Assembly: GCF_039909015.1 (NCBI RefSeq)
Contig: NZ_CP150919.1
Span: forward strand, 2,146,501-2,210,500
Reading direction: 5' to 3'
From: Pseudomonas grandcourensis
GTDB lineage: Bacteria; Pseudomonadota; Gammaproteobacteria; Pseudomonadales; Pseudomonadaceae
Length of the DNA stretch: 64,000 nucleotides
Below are positions 1-9,175 of this stretch, in pieces. Under the pieces are notes generated by a model, which made no database searches, had not been told where the DNA came from, and saw nothing but the letters and a program-made list of their open reading frames with translations. The position numbers were made by a program, and so were the translations under genes. Every line of letters begins with the position of its first letter. The first letter of the stretch is position 1.

Positions 1-1
1 T

Positions 2-70
2 ATCTATCCGGCGTCTGAGTTGGGGTTGTGGCCCCGCGCCTCGATGAGAATCGATGCCCAACGACCCTAA
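2..70 (-). repeat. Remnant of an IS1111-group element right end (bridge-RNA-like segment)
   Basis: This 69-bp stretch aligns with 42427-42493 in the non-coding end of the complete insertion sequence later in the window. Shared blocks are TCTATCCGGCGTCTG, a GGGG..CCCC hairpin, CGATGAGAATCG and GAC-CCTAA. The conserved parts are those that would pair with the element's own ends. Similarity becomes weak after position 70, although a complementary pair (ACGACCCT at 61-68, AGGGTTGTCGT at 105-115) may continue the fold. No transposase follows, so the element is decayed. It abuts the broken hydrolase gene, which suggests that an insertion and deletion destroyed that gene. It could instead be an independent small RNA sharing the fold. 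Confidence 0.5.
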
Positions 71-322
71 TTAGTGGAACGTCCTTTCAGCCGTGTGAGA
101 GCCAAGGGTTGTCGTCAGGCTGCGGTAATCCTTGCCGTTGAGCAGATGCGCACGCAGGGCGGTCGCACCGCCAAAGTCATGGGCCACCACGTCGGGGCAG
201 TCCAGGCGCCAATGTTCCAACAACTGCGCCAACAACTGGTTTTGCACACCGAGGGAGACATCGTCGCCGCGCACCTGATGTCCGTTGAAGTCGAAGACCT
301 GATCCAGCGGCCAGTCAGTCAT
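71..322 (-). pseudogene. Alpha/beta-hydrolase fragment (internally deleted, 3' truncated)
   Basis: An 83-codon reading frame. Residues 1-18 look like the start of an alpha/beta-hydrolase. The text then jumps straight to the region just before the nucleophile elbow (DVSLGVQNQLLAQLLEHW), and VVAHDFGGATALRAHLLNG is the elbow and following helix. The HG-containing oxyanion region that should lie between them is missing, and homology stops near residue 70, after DYRSL. Full-length relatives are about 280 residues. The last 13 codons are unrelated sequence at the junction with the IS-like remnant. I infer a non-functional relic with an internal deletion of roughly 45 codons and loss of the catalytic Asp/His part. 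Confidence 0.6.
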
Positions 323-365
323 GGGCTTGTCCTCTTGGCGGGGGAAGAGGCAAAAAGCATAGGCA

Positions 366-390
366 TAAAAAAACCACCTTTGAAGGTGGC
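366..390 (-). terminator. Intrinsic terminator, probably for queD
   Basis: A CCACCTT/AAGGTGG hairpin (374-389) is followed, reading leftwards, by a run of seven T on the minus strand (complement of 367-373). It lies downstream of queD beyond the REPIN. Confidence 0.7.
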
Positions 391-421
391 TTACTTGATC
401 GACTGACGAAACGCATTCCCT

Positions 422-510
422 TGTGGGAGCGAGCTTGCTCGCGATGGCGGCGGCACATCTGACATCAAAGTGCCTGAACTACCGCTATCGCGAGCAAGCT
501 CGCTCCCACA
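422..510. repeat. REPIN (REP doublet), GAGCTTGCTC type
   Basis: Two inverted copies of a REP sequence (TGTGGGAGCGAGCTTGCTCG and its complement ending TCGCTCCCACA) are separated by about 35 bp of unrelated sequence, the usual REPIN arrangement in fluorescent pseudomonads. It sits between queD and its likely terminator. Confidence 0.85.
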
Positions 511-534
511 GGGGTTTTGCATTTGTCTGCAGGC

Positions 535-891
535 TTATTCGCCGCGATAGATGCAACCGCTGGTGCAGGTCTCGTGGATACGGATTGCGCTCAGCTCCGG
601 CAGCAATGGCTTCATTTCCTGCCAGATAAACTTGGCCAGCACTTCGCTGGTCGGGTTTTCCAGGCCGGGAATGTCGTTCAGGTAGTTGTGGTCCAGGCGC
701 TCGTACAGCGGCTTGAAGATCGCCTTGATTTCCGAGAAGTCGCGGATCCAGCCGGTGTGCGGGTCGAGGTCGCCGCTCAGGTGGATTGCCACTTTGAACG
801 AGTGACCGTGCAGGCGCCCGCACTTGTGGCCGTCCGGTACGTGGGGCAGGCGGTGGGCGGATTCGAAAGTAAATTCCTTGAAAATTTCCAC
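535..891 (-). CDS. queD: 6-carboxy-5,6,7,8-tetrahydropterin synthase QueD
   Basis: This 118-residue protein has the full length of bacterial QueD. The enzyme turns 7,8-dihydroneopterin triphosphate into 6-carboxytetrahydropterin, the second step towards the tRNA base queuosine (cytoplasmic, zinc-dependent). The zinc ligands are visible as His13 (ESAHRL) and His28/His30 (RLHGHS). Cys24 (HKCGRL) is the catalytic cysteine, and the C-terminal HETCTSGC segment is typical of the family. No other queuosine gene is adjacent, and I do not see a convincing preQ1 riboswitch in the short leader. It is transcribed leftwards, with a REPIN and a terminator downstream. Confidence 0.95.
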   Translation of the reverse strand: MEIFKEFTFESAHRLPHVPDGHKCGRLHGHSFKVAIHLSGDLDPHTGWIRDFSEIKAIFKPLYERLDHNYLNDIPGLENPTSEVLAKFIWQEMKPLLPELSAIRIHETCTSGCIYRGE

Positions 892-966
892 AGTGTTTTC
901 AGCTCTGTTCAGGTGGCGTTCGCCGCAGCGATTCGGGCAGGCGGCGAGTTTACCAGTTTGTCCTGA

Positions 967-2046
967 CTAAAGGGTCAGCAAGCGCTCGCCGAGGCGACCG
1001 TTGGCGGCCAGTTCGAGGAATTCGTCCCCCAGGCGGCGGCTTTCGTCCATGGTCGTGCGCCAGTATTTCTGTCGGCTTGGGGCATCGCCCATGAAGCGCT
1101 TGAAGTCGTTACGGTCCGGCAGTTTGCCGTAGGGTAGGCGCGCCAGGTATTCCTTCGACGGCGCCAGCAACAGCACGTTCTGCAAGCGAGCCGGGCAGGC
1201 GCGGCGCCACGGCAGGGTCTTGTCGAACCAGCCGGGAATCACCCGGTCGGTGAAGTGCGGGTAAAGCACGATGTCGTTGCCGCTGTAGGGCAGGTCCAGG
1301 TGGTAATCCAGCAGGCCGCCGTCGCGGAAGGTCCCGGCGCCGGCGCCCGGCAGGTCGCGCACGCCTTCCATCACCATTGGGATCGAGCCCGAAGCCAGCA
1401 GGGCCTGGCGCAAGTTGCCGGCATTGAGGGCGACGAAGCGCGACGGGAAGTCATTCAAGGCATCGACCGGCGGAGCCAGGCGCGGGTCGTGGATGATCAG
1501 GCGTTCGAAGTGCCGTGCCAGCCGCGCCCGGCCGCGCAGGTTGTCGGCGATGACCGATGACAGGCCCAGCCCCAGGCGGCCGCGATGATCGTCGGCCAGC
1601 AGGCCGTGGCTTTTGACCACCATGATGTTCAAGCGGTAATCGTTGTTACTGAGGATCGAGGCATCGCGACCGTCGAGCAGGTCATTGAGCATGCGCTGTG
1701 AGCTCTGGCTGATCTGCGCCATGGTCACGCCCTTGGCAAAGTGTTGCTCGGTGTACAGCTGCCCGAGACGCCGGATGCCCTCGGCGGCGTCCGGCAGGCA
1801 GGCACTGGCGAAGCGCCAGGAACCCACCGATGCGCCAATCAGCGAGCGTTCCCGTGGTGCCGCCGGCAGCCACTCGCCGAACAGCGCCAGGTCCAGACCC
1901 TGAATCCCCAACGCCTTCGGACCGCCGGCCGCGCCAGGCAAGGTGCCGACGTCGGCGGCGTTCAAGCCGTTGTCCCGGATGCGCGCAAAGGCGCGTGGAC
2001 CGGCCTTGAGGGTCAGGGAGGGGAACTTGATGTGGATGGCGGTCAT
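967..2046 (-). CDS. Patatin-like phospholipase domain protein
   Basis: A 359-residue protein of the patatin family (serine acyl hydrolases with a Ser-Asp dyad). The glycine-rich oxyanion segment GAAGGPK is at 38-44, the nucleophile elbow G-A-S-V-G at 71-75 (Ser73), and the catalytic Asp in the DGG motif at Asp242. No signal peptide or membrane segment is evident, so it is probably cytoplasmic. The substrate cannot be read from the sequence; bacterial members act on phospholipids or other acyl esters. It lies upstream of queD on the same strand with a 75-bp gap, so co-transcription is possible. Confidence 0.85.
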   Translation of the reverse strand: MTAIHIKFPSLTLKAGPRAFARIRDNGLNAADVGTLPGAAGGPKALGIQGLDLALFGEWLPAAPRERSLIGASVGSWRFASACLPDAAEGIRRLGQLYTEQHFAKGVTMAQISQSSQRMLNDLLDGRDASILSNNDYRLNIMVVKSHGLLADDHRGRLGLGLSSVIADNLRGRARLARHFERLIIHDPRLAPPVDALNDFPSRFVALNAGNLRQALLASGSIPMVMEGVRDLPGAGAGTFRDGGLLDYHLDLPYSGNDIVLYPHFTDRVIPGWFDKTLPWRRACPARLQNVLLLAPSKEYLARLPYGKLPDRNDFKRFMGDAPSRQKYWRTTMDESRRLGDEFLELAANGRLGERLLTL

Positions 2047-2269
2047 ACCGGTCTCGATGTGTGTGTAGGAGCTGCGGTGTCAGCAATGATGGCAATTCAG
2101 TTTCAATTAAGTTCAGCGGGTTAAGGTGGCTCGCCTGGACCCCGACGCAACGCTGGGATAGCGCATCGCTGGTACCATTGTGGCTTTCGAGAAGCTCACA
2201 CCACTGGCACTGGGCTCTGGAATTAGACCCGGTCAGCGGGCAGTGACTCAAGGATCATCAGGATTCGTA

Positions 2270-2590
2270 ATGAAGGTGTTTCTACTCAATCGATGTGTCG
2301 CAAGCCGGATGGCGCTGCTACTTCTGGCATTTTGCTCGGCAGTGATGGCCCGCGACCTGGATCAGGATGAAGCCCTGCGCCTGCGTCAACAGGGCGTGAT
2401 CTTGCCGCTGGAGCAACTGCTGCAGCAAGCGATGGATCGCTACCCCGGCGCAAAACTGCTGGAAGCCGAACTCGAAGAGAAACACAACATCTACCTTTAT
2501 GATGTCGAATTGCTGACCCCCGAAGGCGTGGTCCGTGAGCTGCACATCGATGCGACTGACGGCCGAATATTGAAAGACAAGGAAGACTGA
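2270..2590 (+). CDS. Exported PepSY-domain protein
   Basis: A 106-residue protein. The ATG at 2270 was preferred because it gives a clean signal peptide (hydrophobic stretch ending near AVMARD). An upstream in-frame start would add an unlikely charged leader. The mature part has a PepSY-like fold: an amphipathic LEQLLQQAMDRYPGAKLLEAELEE segment, then beta-strands ending HIDATDGRILKDKED. PepSY proteins are periplasmic or membrane modules that often accompany two-component systems. Only 3 bp separate it from the response regulator, so it is the first gene of a three-gene operon, like the PepSY genes in front of bqsRS/carRS in P. aeruginosa. Confidence 0.8.
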   Translation: MKVFLLNRCVASRMALLLLAFCSAVMARDLDQDEALRLRQQGVILPLEQLLQQAMDRYPGAKLLEAELEEKHNIYLYDVELLTPEGVVRELHIDATDGRILKDKED

Positions 2591-2593
2591 TCC

Positions 2594-3262
2594 ATGCGTT
2601 TGCTCCTGGTGGAAGACCATGTGCCCCTGGCCGACGAACTGCTGGCCGGCCTCAATCGCCAGGGTTATGCGGTGGACTGGCTGGCCGACGGTCGCGACGC
2701 GGTGCATCAGGGCAGCACCGAGCCTTACGACCTGATCATCCTCGACCTCGGTCTGCCCGGCGTGCCGGGGCTAGAGGTGCTGGCCCAATGGCGCGCGGCG
2801 GGGCTGGCCACGCCGGTGCTGATCCTGACGGCCCGGGATTCCTGGGCCGAGCGCATCGAAGGCCTCAAGGCCGGCGCCGACGATTACCTGACCAAGCCAT
2901 TCCATCCCGAAGAGCTGTTTTTGCGCATCCAGGCGTTGCTGCGCCGCTCCCATGGCCAGGTCAACCAGCCAACGCTCAAGGCTGCCGGGCTGCATCTGGA
3001 CGAAGGCCGCCAGTGTGTCGTGCGCGACGGTGCCGACATTCAGCTGACCGCCGCGGAGTTTCGCCTGTTGCGTTATTTCATGCTGCACCCCGAGCAGATC
3101 CTCTCCAAAGGTCACCTTGCCGAACACCTCTACGATGGTGAAACCGAGCGCGATTCCAATGTGCTGGAAGTCCACGTCAACCACTTGCGCCGCAAGCTCG
3201 GCAAAAGTGTGATTGAAACCCGTCGCGGCCAGGGTTACCTGTTCGGCGGGCAAGCCCGGTGA
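2594..3262 (+). CDS. OmpR-family response regulator, BqsR/CarR-like
   Basis: 222 residues: an N-terminal receiver (acidic pair Glu7-Asp8, phospho-acceptor Asp51 in ILDLGLPG, Thr79, Lys101 in TKPF) and a C-terminal winged helix (about 125-218, ending RRGQGYLF). It is the DNA-binding partner of the kinase that follows, with GTGA overlap of stop and start. Sequence character and surroundings (PepSY gene before, TlpQ- and CtpM-like receptors after) match PA2657 of P. aeruginosa, called BqsR or CarR and reported to respond to ferrous iron or calcium. The family call is firm; the orthology is an inference from synteny. Confidence 0.88.
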   Translation: MRLLLVEDHVPLADELLAGLNRQGYAVDWLADGRDAVHQGSTEPYDLIILDLGLPGVPGLEVLAQWRAAGLATPVLILTARDSWAERIEGLKAGADDYLTKPFHPEELFLRIQALLRRSHGQVNQPTLKAAGLHLDEGRQCVVRDGADIQLTAAEFRLLRYFMLHPEQILSKGHLAEHLYDGETERDSNVLEVHVNHLRRKLGKSVIETRRGQGYLFGGQAR

Positions 3263-4575
3263 GATCGATCCAGCGCCGCTTGAGCCTGGGCCTGATCAGC
3301 GTGATGGTGGTCGTTGGCCTGGTGCTGGCGCAAACCAGCCTGTGGCTGTTCGAAATGGGGTTGCAGCGCTACCTCGAAGCCGGGTTGCGCAATGACAGCG
3401 AGAACCTGCTGGCGGCGCTGGTGCGCGGGCCGCAAGGCTTGCAACTGGATGAGCGACGCCTGTCACCGGCCTATCAGCGGCCGTTCTCCGGGCATTATTT
3501 CCGCATCGATTTCACCGATGGCCATTGGCGCTCCCGTTCCCTTTGGGATCAGGAACTGCCGGTGCTCGATCACCCCGGCCTGCATGGCAACCTGCAACTG
3601 GGGCCGGAAGGGCAACAATTATTGGTACTGCGTACGGACTATCGACGTTCGGGGGTGCCGATCTCCATCAGCGTCGCCGAGGATTACACGCCGATTCGCG
3701 AAAGTTTCCGGCGCATGCAACAGCTCGGGTTCGGCCTCGGTTTGACAGCGCTGCTGCTGATTCTGCTGCTGCAACGGATTACCGTGCGCCGGGCCTTGCG
3801 TCCGCTGGAGCAGGCCCGCGAGCAGATTGCGCAGTTGCAACAGGGGCAGCGCTCGCAACTCGATGATCAGGTGCCGGTGGAGCTGGAGCCACTGGTGGCG
3901 CAGATCAACCATTTGCTGGCCCACACCGAGGACAGCCTCAAGCGCTCACGCAATGCCCTGGGCAACCTCGGCCACGCCTTGAAAACCCCGCTGGCGGTGC
4001 TGTTGAGCCTGGCTTCAAGCGAGCAACTCGACGCGCACCCGCAACTGCGCAAGGTCCTGAAGGAGCAACTGGAGCAAGTCCAGCAGCGGCTCAATCGGGA
4101 ACTCAATCGTGCGCGGTTGTCCGGCGATGCATTGCCGGGCGCGCTGTTTGATTGCGATGCCGAACTCCCCGGATTGCTGGCCACCCTGAACATGATCCAT
4201 GGCGAACACCTGGCGCTGAGCTACCGCGCACCCACCGGCCTGCAATTGCCCTGGGATCGCGAAGACCTGCTGGAGCTGTTGGGCAACCTGCTGGATAACG
4301 CCTGCAAATGGGCGGATGACGAGGTTCGCCTGAGTGTGGTCGAGACTGCAGAGGGCTTTGAGCTCAGCGTGGAAGATGACGGCCCGGGCATTCCCGAGGA
4401 CCGCCGCGAACAAGTGTTCAGCCGCGGCACTCGACTGGATGAACAGACTGATGGGCATGGCCTGGGCCTGGGCATCGTGCGCGACATCGTCGAAACCTGG
4501 GACGGCAAACTGTCGTTGCTGGAAAGCGAGTGGGGCGGGTTGAAGGTCGTCATCGAATTACCCAAACATACTTGA
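3259..4575 (+). CDS. Sensor histidine kinase, partner of the preceding regulator
   Basis: 438 residues with a GTG start overlapping the regulator stop codon. Membrane segments lie at about 9-30 and 157-173 and flank a periplasmic sensor of about 125 residues. A HAMP-like linker follows, then the phospho-acceptor His239 (GHALKTPLA), N-box ([10 protein letters not shown], 342-351), G1 (DDGPGIP, 373-379) and G2 (GHGLGLGI, 399-406). The family autophosphorylates on His and passes phosphate to the regulator's Asp51. By position it corresponds to BqsS/CarS. I looked for an RExxE motif (linked to ferrous-iron sensing in BqsS) in the periplasmic part and did not find one, so the signal should not be assumed. 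Confidence 0.88.
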   Translation: MRSIQRRLSLGLISVMVVVGLVLAQTSLWLFEMGLQRYLEAGLRNDSENLLAALVRGPQGLQLDERRLSPAYQRPFSGHYFRIDFTDGHWRSRSLWDQELPVLDHPGLHGNLQLGPEGQQLLVLRTDYRRSGVPISISVAEDYTPIRESFRRMQQLGFGLGLTALLLILLLQRITVRRALRPLEQAREQIAQLQQGQRSQLDDQVPVELEPLVAQINHLLAHTEDSLKRSRNALGNLGHALKTPLAVLLSLASSEQLDAHPQLRKVLKEQLEQVQQRLNRELNRARLSGDALPGALFDCDAELPGLLATLNMIHGEHLALSYRAPTGLQLPWDREDLLELLGNLLDNACKWADDEVRLSVVETAEGFELSVEDDGPGIPEDRREQVFSRGTRLDEQTDGHGLGLGIVRDIVETWDGKLSLLESEWGGLKVVIELPKHT

Positions 4576-4592
4576 AGTCACACCAGGAACCC

Positions 4593-4681
4593 TGTGGGAG
4601 CGAGCTTGCTCGCGATGGCAATCTGTCTGACACATTGATGTTGAATGTGCTGACGCTATCGCGAGCAAGCTCGCTCCCACA
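4593..4681. repeat. REPIN, GAGCTTGCTC type
   Basis: Inverted TGTGGGAGCGAGCTTGCTCG arms flank about 40 bp of unique sequence between the kinase gene and the convergent MFS transporter gene. It may also act as a transcript-end hairpin for both. Confidence 0.85.
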
Positions 4682-4741
4682 GTGGTTTTTCATGGTCGCT
4701 GATTGTGAGTACACCCTATTCCACAGGGTGAGGTGTCAGAT

Positions 4742-6418
4742 TCAGGTGTGATGAATCTCCCGATCCTTGGTTTCCGGCATGAAGAAAATACCCAGCACCG
4801 CCGTCATCACCGCGATGACAATCGGATACCACAGCCCGTAGTAGATATCCCCCGTGGCCGCCACCATGGCAAATGCCACCGTCGGCAGGAAGCCACCGAA
4901 CCAGCCATTGCCGATGTGATAGGGCAGAGACATCGAGGTGTAGCGGATTCGCGCCGGGAACAGTTCCACCAGCCAGGCGGCAATTGGCCCGTAGACCATG
5001 GTCACGTAGATCACCAGGATCGTCAGCAGCAGCAACACCATCGGGTAGTTGGTCTTGGCCGGGTCGGCCTTCTCGGGATATCCGGCGTCCTTGAGGGCGG
5101 TGGCGAGGGTGGTGGTAAAGGCGTCGTTCCTGGCCTTGAAGTCGGCGGCCGGCATGCCGGTGCCCTCGAAGCTCTCGATCACTTTATCGCCAATGCGCAC
5201 CTGCGCAACGGCGCCCGGCTCGGCGCTTACGTTCTTGTAGGGGATGGCCTTTTTGGCCAGCACGGTCTTGGCCAGGTCACAGGAGCTGGTGAATTTGGCT
5301 TTGCCCACCGGGTCGAACTGGAATGAGCAAGCGGCGGGATTGGCGACGACCGTGACCGGATTCTTCTCCTGAGCAATGAACACGTCAGGGTTACCGTACT
5401 GGGTCAGTGCATGGAAGATCGGGAAGTAAGTCAGGGCCGCGAGGATGCAGCCGGCCATGATGATGCCCTTGCGCCCGATGCGGTCGGACAGGCTGCCGAA
5501 AATCACGAAGAATGGCGTGCCGATCAGCAGGGAGCCGGCAATCAACAGGTTGGCGGTCTGCGGGTCGATCTTCAGCGTCTGCAGCAGGAAGAACAGCGCA
5601 TAGAATTGCCCGGTGTACCAGACCACCGCTTGACCTGCGGTACCGCCGAACAGGGCCATGATCACGATCTTGAGGTTCTCCCAGCGGGCGAAGGATTCGG
5701 TCAACGGTGCCTTGGAAGATTTGCCTTCGGCCTTCATTTTCATGAAAACCGGCGACTCGCTGAGCTGCAGTCGGATGTACACCGAGACGATCAGCAGCAG
5801 GATCGACAGCAGGAACGGAATCCGCCAGCCCCAGGCCTCGAAGGCTTCGGTGCCCAGAACGGTACGGCAGGCGAGGATCACCAGCAGTGAGAGAAACAGG
5901 CCGAGGGTGGCTGTGGTCTGGATCCACGAGGTGAAGAAGCCGCGCTTGCCCTTGGGTGCATGTTCGGCCACGTAGGTCGCTGCGCCGCCGTACTCACCCC
6001 CCAGCGCCAGGCCTTGCAACAGGCGCAGGCTGATCAGGATGATCGGCGCGGCGACGCCGATGGTCGCATAGCCGGGCAGCAAGCCCACCACGGCCGTGGA
6101 AATACCCATGATCACGATGGTGATGAGGAACGTGTGTTTGCGCCCGATCATGTCGCCCAACCGACCGAATACGATGGCGCCGAAGGGGCGCACGGCAAAG
6201 CCGGCGGCAAAGGCGAGCAGGGCGAAGATGAAGGAAGTCGTTTCGTTGACACCGGCGAAGAAGTGCTTGGCGATGATCGCCGCGAGGGAGCCGTAAAGGT
6301 AGAAGTCATACCATTCGAACACGGTGCCCAGGGACGAGGCGAAAATGACCTTGCGCTCCTCCCGGGTGATCCCGCGGTTGGGCGTGCTGCCCGTGGCTGT
6401 ATTGTCGATTGCTGCCAT
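4742..6418 (-). CDS. MFS transporter, metabolite:H+ symporter (MHS) family
   Basis: 558 residues. Twelve membrane segments are expected from the hydrophobic pattern. MHS-type signatures are visible: SLGTVFEWYDFYLYG near the start, FGRLGDMIGRK in loop 2-3 and LQGLALGGEYGGAATYVAEH. The family imports organic acids, osmolytes or aromatic acids with protons. It is longer than the usual 430-450 residues because a hydrophilic insert of about 125 residues, with two Cys (AACSF and SSCDL), separates two C-terminal membrane segments. The substrate cannot be deduced. It stands alone between the kinase and the chemoreceptor, both facing it or running in the same direction. Confidence 0.85.
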   Translation of the reverse strand: MAAIDNTATGSTPNRGITREERKVIFASSLGTVFEWYDFYLYGSLAAIIAKHFFAGVNETTSFIFALLAFAAGFAVRPFGAIVFGRLGDMIGRKHTFLITIVIMGISTAVVGLLPGYATIGVAAPIILISLRLLQGLALGGEYGGAATYVAEHAPKGKRGFFTSWIQTTATLGLFLSLLVILACRTVLGTEAFEAWGWRIPFLLSILLLIVSVYIRLQLSESPVFMKMKAEGKSSKAPLTESFARWENLKIVIMALFGGTAGQAVVWYTGQFYALFFLLQTLKIDPQTANLLIAGSLLIGTPFFVIFGSLSDRIGRKGIIMAGCILAALTYFPIFHALTQYGNPDVFIAQEKNPVTVVANPAACSFQFDPVGKAKFTSSCDLAKTVLAKKAIPYKNVSAEPGAVAQVRIGDKVIESFEGTGMPAADFKARNDAFTTTLATALKDAGYPEKADPAKTNYPMVLLLLTILVIYVTMVYGPIAAWLVELFPARIRYTSMSLPYHIGNGWFGGFLPTVAFAMVAATGDIYYGLWYPIVIAVMTAVLGIFFMPETKDREIHHT

Positions 6419-6598
6419 GAGTATTCTCCGTCGTGCTCTTGTTGTAGGCCGGAGTTCCCACCATCACTTACCGTACCCAGGCCCTGGGCTGAAGTCATCG
6501 GATTACGTGGCTTGCATTCAGGTTGACGCCAGAAAATGCTGCAAGGTTCCATGAAGCATAATCGGCTTGCGGCAGATATCCACTTGCCATCATTTCAT

Positions 6599-6626
6599 TG
6601 TAGGAGCGAGCAGGCTCGCTCCTACA
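6599..6626. repeat. Short palindromic REP hairpin, GTAGGAGC type
   Basis: A near-perfect 12-bp inverted repeat (TAGGAGCGAGC and complement) immediately 3' of the chemoreceptor gene. It looks like two fused REP arms and could end the receptor transcript. Confidence 0.7.
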
Positions 6627-6645
6627 GAGGGGATGTTTGCCGGGT

Positions 6646-8793
6646 TCAGACGCGGAACTGGTCCATCAGGCTCTGCTGCTGGTTCGCCAGACTGTTGAGC
6701 GACTGGCTGACCCGCGCCGATTCATTGGCCTGGCCCGACAGCGACTCGGTCACGTCGCGGATGGTTGCCACGTTGTTGTTGATCTCCTCGGCCACCGCGC
6801 TTTGCTCTTCGGCGGCACTGGCGATCTGCATGTTCATGTCGTTGATCACGGTCACCGCGTCGCCGATCTGGCGCAACGCCGTTACTGCCTGGCCAACCTG
6901 TTCGACACTGCCCTGGGCCTGACGATGGCTGTTGTTCATCGAACCCACCACCTCCTGGGTGCCGTTTTGCAGTTGCTCGATCACCAGACGGGTTTCTTCG
7001 ACGGATTCCTGGGTGCGCCGCGCTAGGTTGCGCACTTCATCGGCCACCACGGCAAACCCGCGTCCGGCCTCACCGGCACGGGCCGCTTCGATCGCGGCGT
7101 TGAGGGCCAGCAGGTTGGTCTGCTCGGCAATCGCACGGATCACTTCCAGTACCGTACCGATCTTCTCGCTGTTGGCGGCCAGGCCTTCGACCTGGACCAT
7201 GGCCGCGCTCATGTCGGCGGCGAGGTTGTCGATGCTGGTGGTGGTGCGGTCGATCACGGTCAACCCCTGACGGGTCGCCTGATCGGCATCGCGGGCGGCA
7301 TGGGCCGCTTGCGCGGCGCTGCGGGCAACATCCTGGGCGGTGGCGCTCATTTCGTGGGAGGCGGTCGCGACCTGGTCCACCTGGCGGTACTGCTGCTCCA
7401 TGCCGGCGCTGGTCTGGGCGGCGATGGCGGACGACTGGTCCGCCGTGCTGCGGGCGTCCTGCACCGAGCGTTTCACTTCGGCAATGATCGGTTGCAGTTT
7501 GTCGAGGAAACGGTTGAACCAGCCGGCCAACTGGCCCAACTCATCCTGCTTGTCGTAAGCCAGGCGGCGGGTCAGGTCACCTTCGCCGCTGGCGATGTCT
7601 TCGAGCATGTGCGCCACGCCGAGGATCGGTCGGGTGACGCTGCGGGCCATCAGCCACACCAGTATCAGGCCGAGCAGCGCGGCAAGCACGCCCAGGCCGA
7701 GTTCGACCAGCGTACCGGCGGTGTTGCTGTCATCGAGTTGCTTTTTCAGGGCTTCGGCGGGGCCGACCAGGACTTTCTCCGGCACGTCGAGCAGCACGCC
7801 CCAGGATTTACCGCCGGGAATCGGCTGGAACGGCGCCAGCACCTTCAGTTGCTGCTGGCTGTGCAGGCTGGCGGTTTTGCTGCTGGCGGCGAGCATGCGC
7901 AGCAGTTCGGCGCCGCTGGCCTTGTCCACGGCGTCCAGGCGCTGGCTGAGTTTGCCGGCGTCCGGGCTGTAGCCGGCGAGCAGGCCGGCCGGGCTGATGA
8001 TGCTGACGCTGGTCTGGCCGTCATAGAGCTTCTTGCTCGCGCCCAGGCTGACCGCTTGCAGGCTGTTGAGGTTGATGTCCACCGACAGCGAGGCGATGAC
8101 CTTGCCATTGACCATCAGCGGGAAAACGATGCTGGTCATCAGCACGTTCTGACCGTCGATCTCATAGAAGTAGGGTTCGATCACGCACGGCTTGAGGGTG
8201 GTGCGCGGGCAGGTGAACCAGGCGTTGGCCGCTTCGCCGCTGGGGCCGGTGCTGGTGTCGGCCATGTCCTTTTCCGGCAGCGCCATGGACGTTACCTTGC
8301 CCGGCGTCGGCTGCGACCAGTAGAGGGCGAAACGGCCCTTGTCGTTGCTGCCAAGCTCCGCTTGACCGGCGAACAGTTCGTCCTTGCCGTCCAGCCCATT
8401 GGGTTCGAACACCAGGGACAGACCGAGCAGCTCCGGGTTGGCTTGCAGGGCCGACTTGACCTGGCGGGTCAGGTCTTCGCGCAGGTCGAACGCATCGAGA
8501 AAGCGCTTCTCGGCCTGGTCACGCAGGAACAGCACCTGCCGCGAGAAGCCGTGGCCGTACTGATAGGCATCCATGAACTGCTGGCGAATCCCCAGCGCCT
8601 GGTTTTCCCCCTGGGACTCGATCCGCGCCTGGGCCGCTTCGGTCAGCATCTCCATGCTCGAGGCTTTCACCAGCTCGGAGCTGTGCTCCATGCGGTACAG
8701 CGAAAGACCCACCAGCAGGGTCACGATGCCCGCCAGGCACAGCCCGGCCAGCAGGGTGATTTTCCATTGAATGGAAGGTTGTCTGAGCGACAT
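6646..8793 (-). CDS. Methyl-accepting chemotaxis receptor with dCache sensor, TlpQ-like
   Basis: 715 residues from the ATG at 8793; the longer upstream reading runs through a REPIN and is unlikely. Membrane segment 1 is at about 11-31. A periplasmic dCache-type sensor of about 350 residues contains the [20 protein letters not shown] segment, and a second membrane helix precedes HAMP (about 405-460). The cytoplasmic signalling tip [19 protein letters not shown] is canonical. It binds small ligands in the periplasm and controls CheA. Length, sensor type and place beside the bqs-like system match PA2654 (TlpQ, reported for histamine and polyamines). The ligand here is inferred only from that. 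A sigma-28-like promoter lies upstream. Confidence 0.9.
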   Translation of the reverse strand: MSLRQPSIQWKITLLAGLCLAGIVTLLVGLSLYRMEHSSELVKASSMEMLTEAAQARIESQGENQALGIRQQFMDAYQYGHGFSRQVLFLRDQAEKRFLDAFDLREDLTRQVKSALQANPELLGLSLVFEPNGLDGKDELFAGQAELGSNDKGRFALYWSQPTPGKVTSMALPEKDMADTSTGPSGEAANAWFTCPRTTLKPCVIEPYFYEIDGQNVLMTSIVFPLMVNGKVIASLSVDINLNSLQAVSLGASKKLYDGQTSVSIISPAGLLAGYSPDAGKLSQRLDAVDKASGAELLRMLAASSKTASLHSQQQLKVLAPFQPIPGGKSWGVLLDVPEKVLVGPAEALKKQLDDSNTAGTLVELGLGVLAALLGLILVWLMARSVTRPILGVAHMLEDIASGEGDLTRRLAYDKQDELGQLAGWFNRFLDKLQPIIAEVKRSVQDARSTADQSSAIAAQTSAGMEQQYRQVDQVATASHEMSATAQDVARSAAQAAHAARDADQATRQGLTVIDRTTTSIDNLAADMSAAMVQVEGLAANSEKIGTVLEVIRAIAEQTNLLALNAAIEAARAGEAGRGFAVVADEVRNLARRTQESVEETRLVIEQLQNGTQEVVGSMNNSHRQAQGSVEQVGQAVTALRQIGDAVTVINDMNMQIASAAEEQSAVAEEINNNVATIRDVTESLSGQANESARVSQSLNSLANQQQSLMDQFRV

Positions 8794-8833
8794 GGAGACG
8801 TCCTTATTCGATAAATATCTGAGACTTTGCACT

Positions 8834-8860
8834 GTAGCGGCCGCGATCCGGCTTTCTTTA
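8834..8860 (-). promoter_or_regulatory. Candidate FliA (sigma-28) promoter of the dCache receptor
   Basis: On the minus strand TAAAGAAA (8853-8860), an 11-bp spacer and GCCGCTAC (8834-8841) fit the flagellar sigma-28 pattern TAAAGTTT-N11-GCCGATAA (6/8 in each half). It ends 41 bp before the start codon. Chemoreceptors are commonly in this regulon. Confidence 0.5.
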
Positions 8861-8893
8861 TGCAGCGCTTCGAATAAGGTTTGTAACTGTTTT

Positions 8894-9013
8894 TGTGGCG
8901 AGGGGGCTTGCCCCCGTTCGGCTGCGTAGCAGTCGCGATCCAGACAACTCGGTATGACCGGACAATGTAGGGGGCCGCTTCGCGCCCCAACGGGGGCAAG
9001 CCCCCTCGCCACA
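8894..9013. repeat. REPIN of a second family (GGCGAGGGGGCTTGCCCCCG)
   Basis: Inverted 25-bp arms (TGTGGCGAGGGGGCTTGCCC.. and complement) flank 70 bp of spacer. The sequence family differs from the GAGCTTGCTC type. It fills most of the 382-bp gap between the divergent receptor and transporter genes. Confidence 0.85.
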
Positions 9014-9175
9014 GGTCATCACATGCATATACATATCGCCATTGCCCAAGTGCTTTGACACCGCGCCCGCTCTGCGGCAAAGTGCGCGCCCTCTAATAAA
9101 ACCCATTCCTATTATCCGCTGGCGGCTCTCGCAGACTGCCGGCCGGACTCTTTTCGCTTGCCCAGAGGTATGACA

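Noticed and set aside
892-966. preQ1 riboswitch in front of queD
   Set aside because: The short leader has no recognisable C-rich loop and A-rich tail pseudoknot pattern.
3350-3725. RExxE ferrous-iron motif in the periplasmic part of the BqsS-like kinase
   Set aside because: The pairs present (RNDSE, RESFR) do not fit the spacing, so no iron-sensing claim is made.
6419-6560. Possible RpoN promoter upstream of the MHS transporter (TGGC..TGCA on the minus strand)
   Set aside because: The GG and GC elements are 3 bp too far apart for sigma-54.
7300-8814. Long open frame opposite the dCache receptor (504 codons), and similar ones opposite the antiporter and sCache receptor (8858-10606, 10590-12296)
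   Set aside because: They are antisense shadows of GC-rich genes: composition is unbalanced, no domain is recognisable, and the sense strands encode complete known families.
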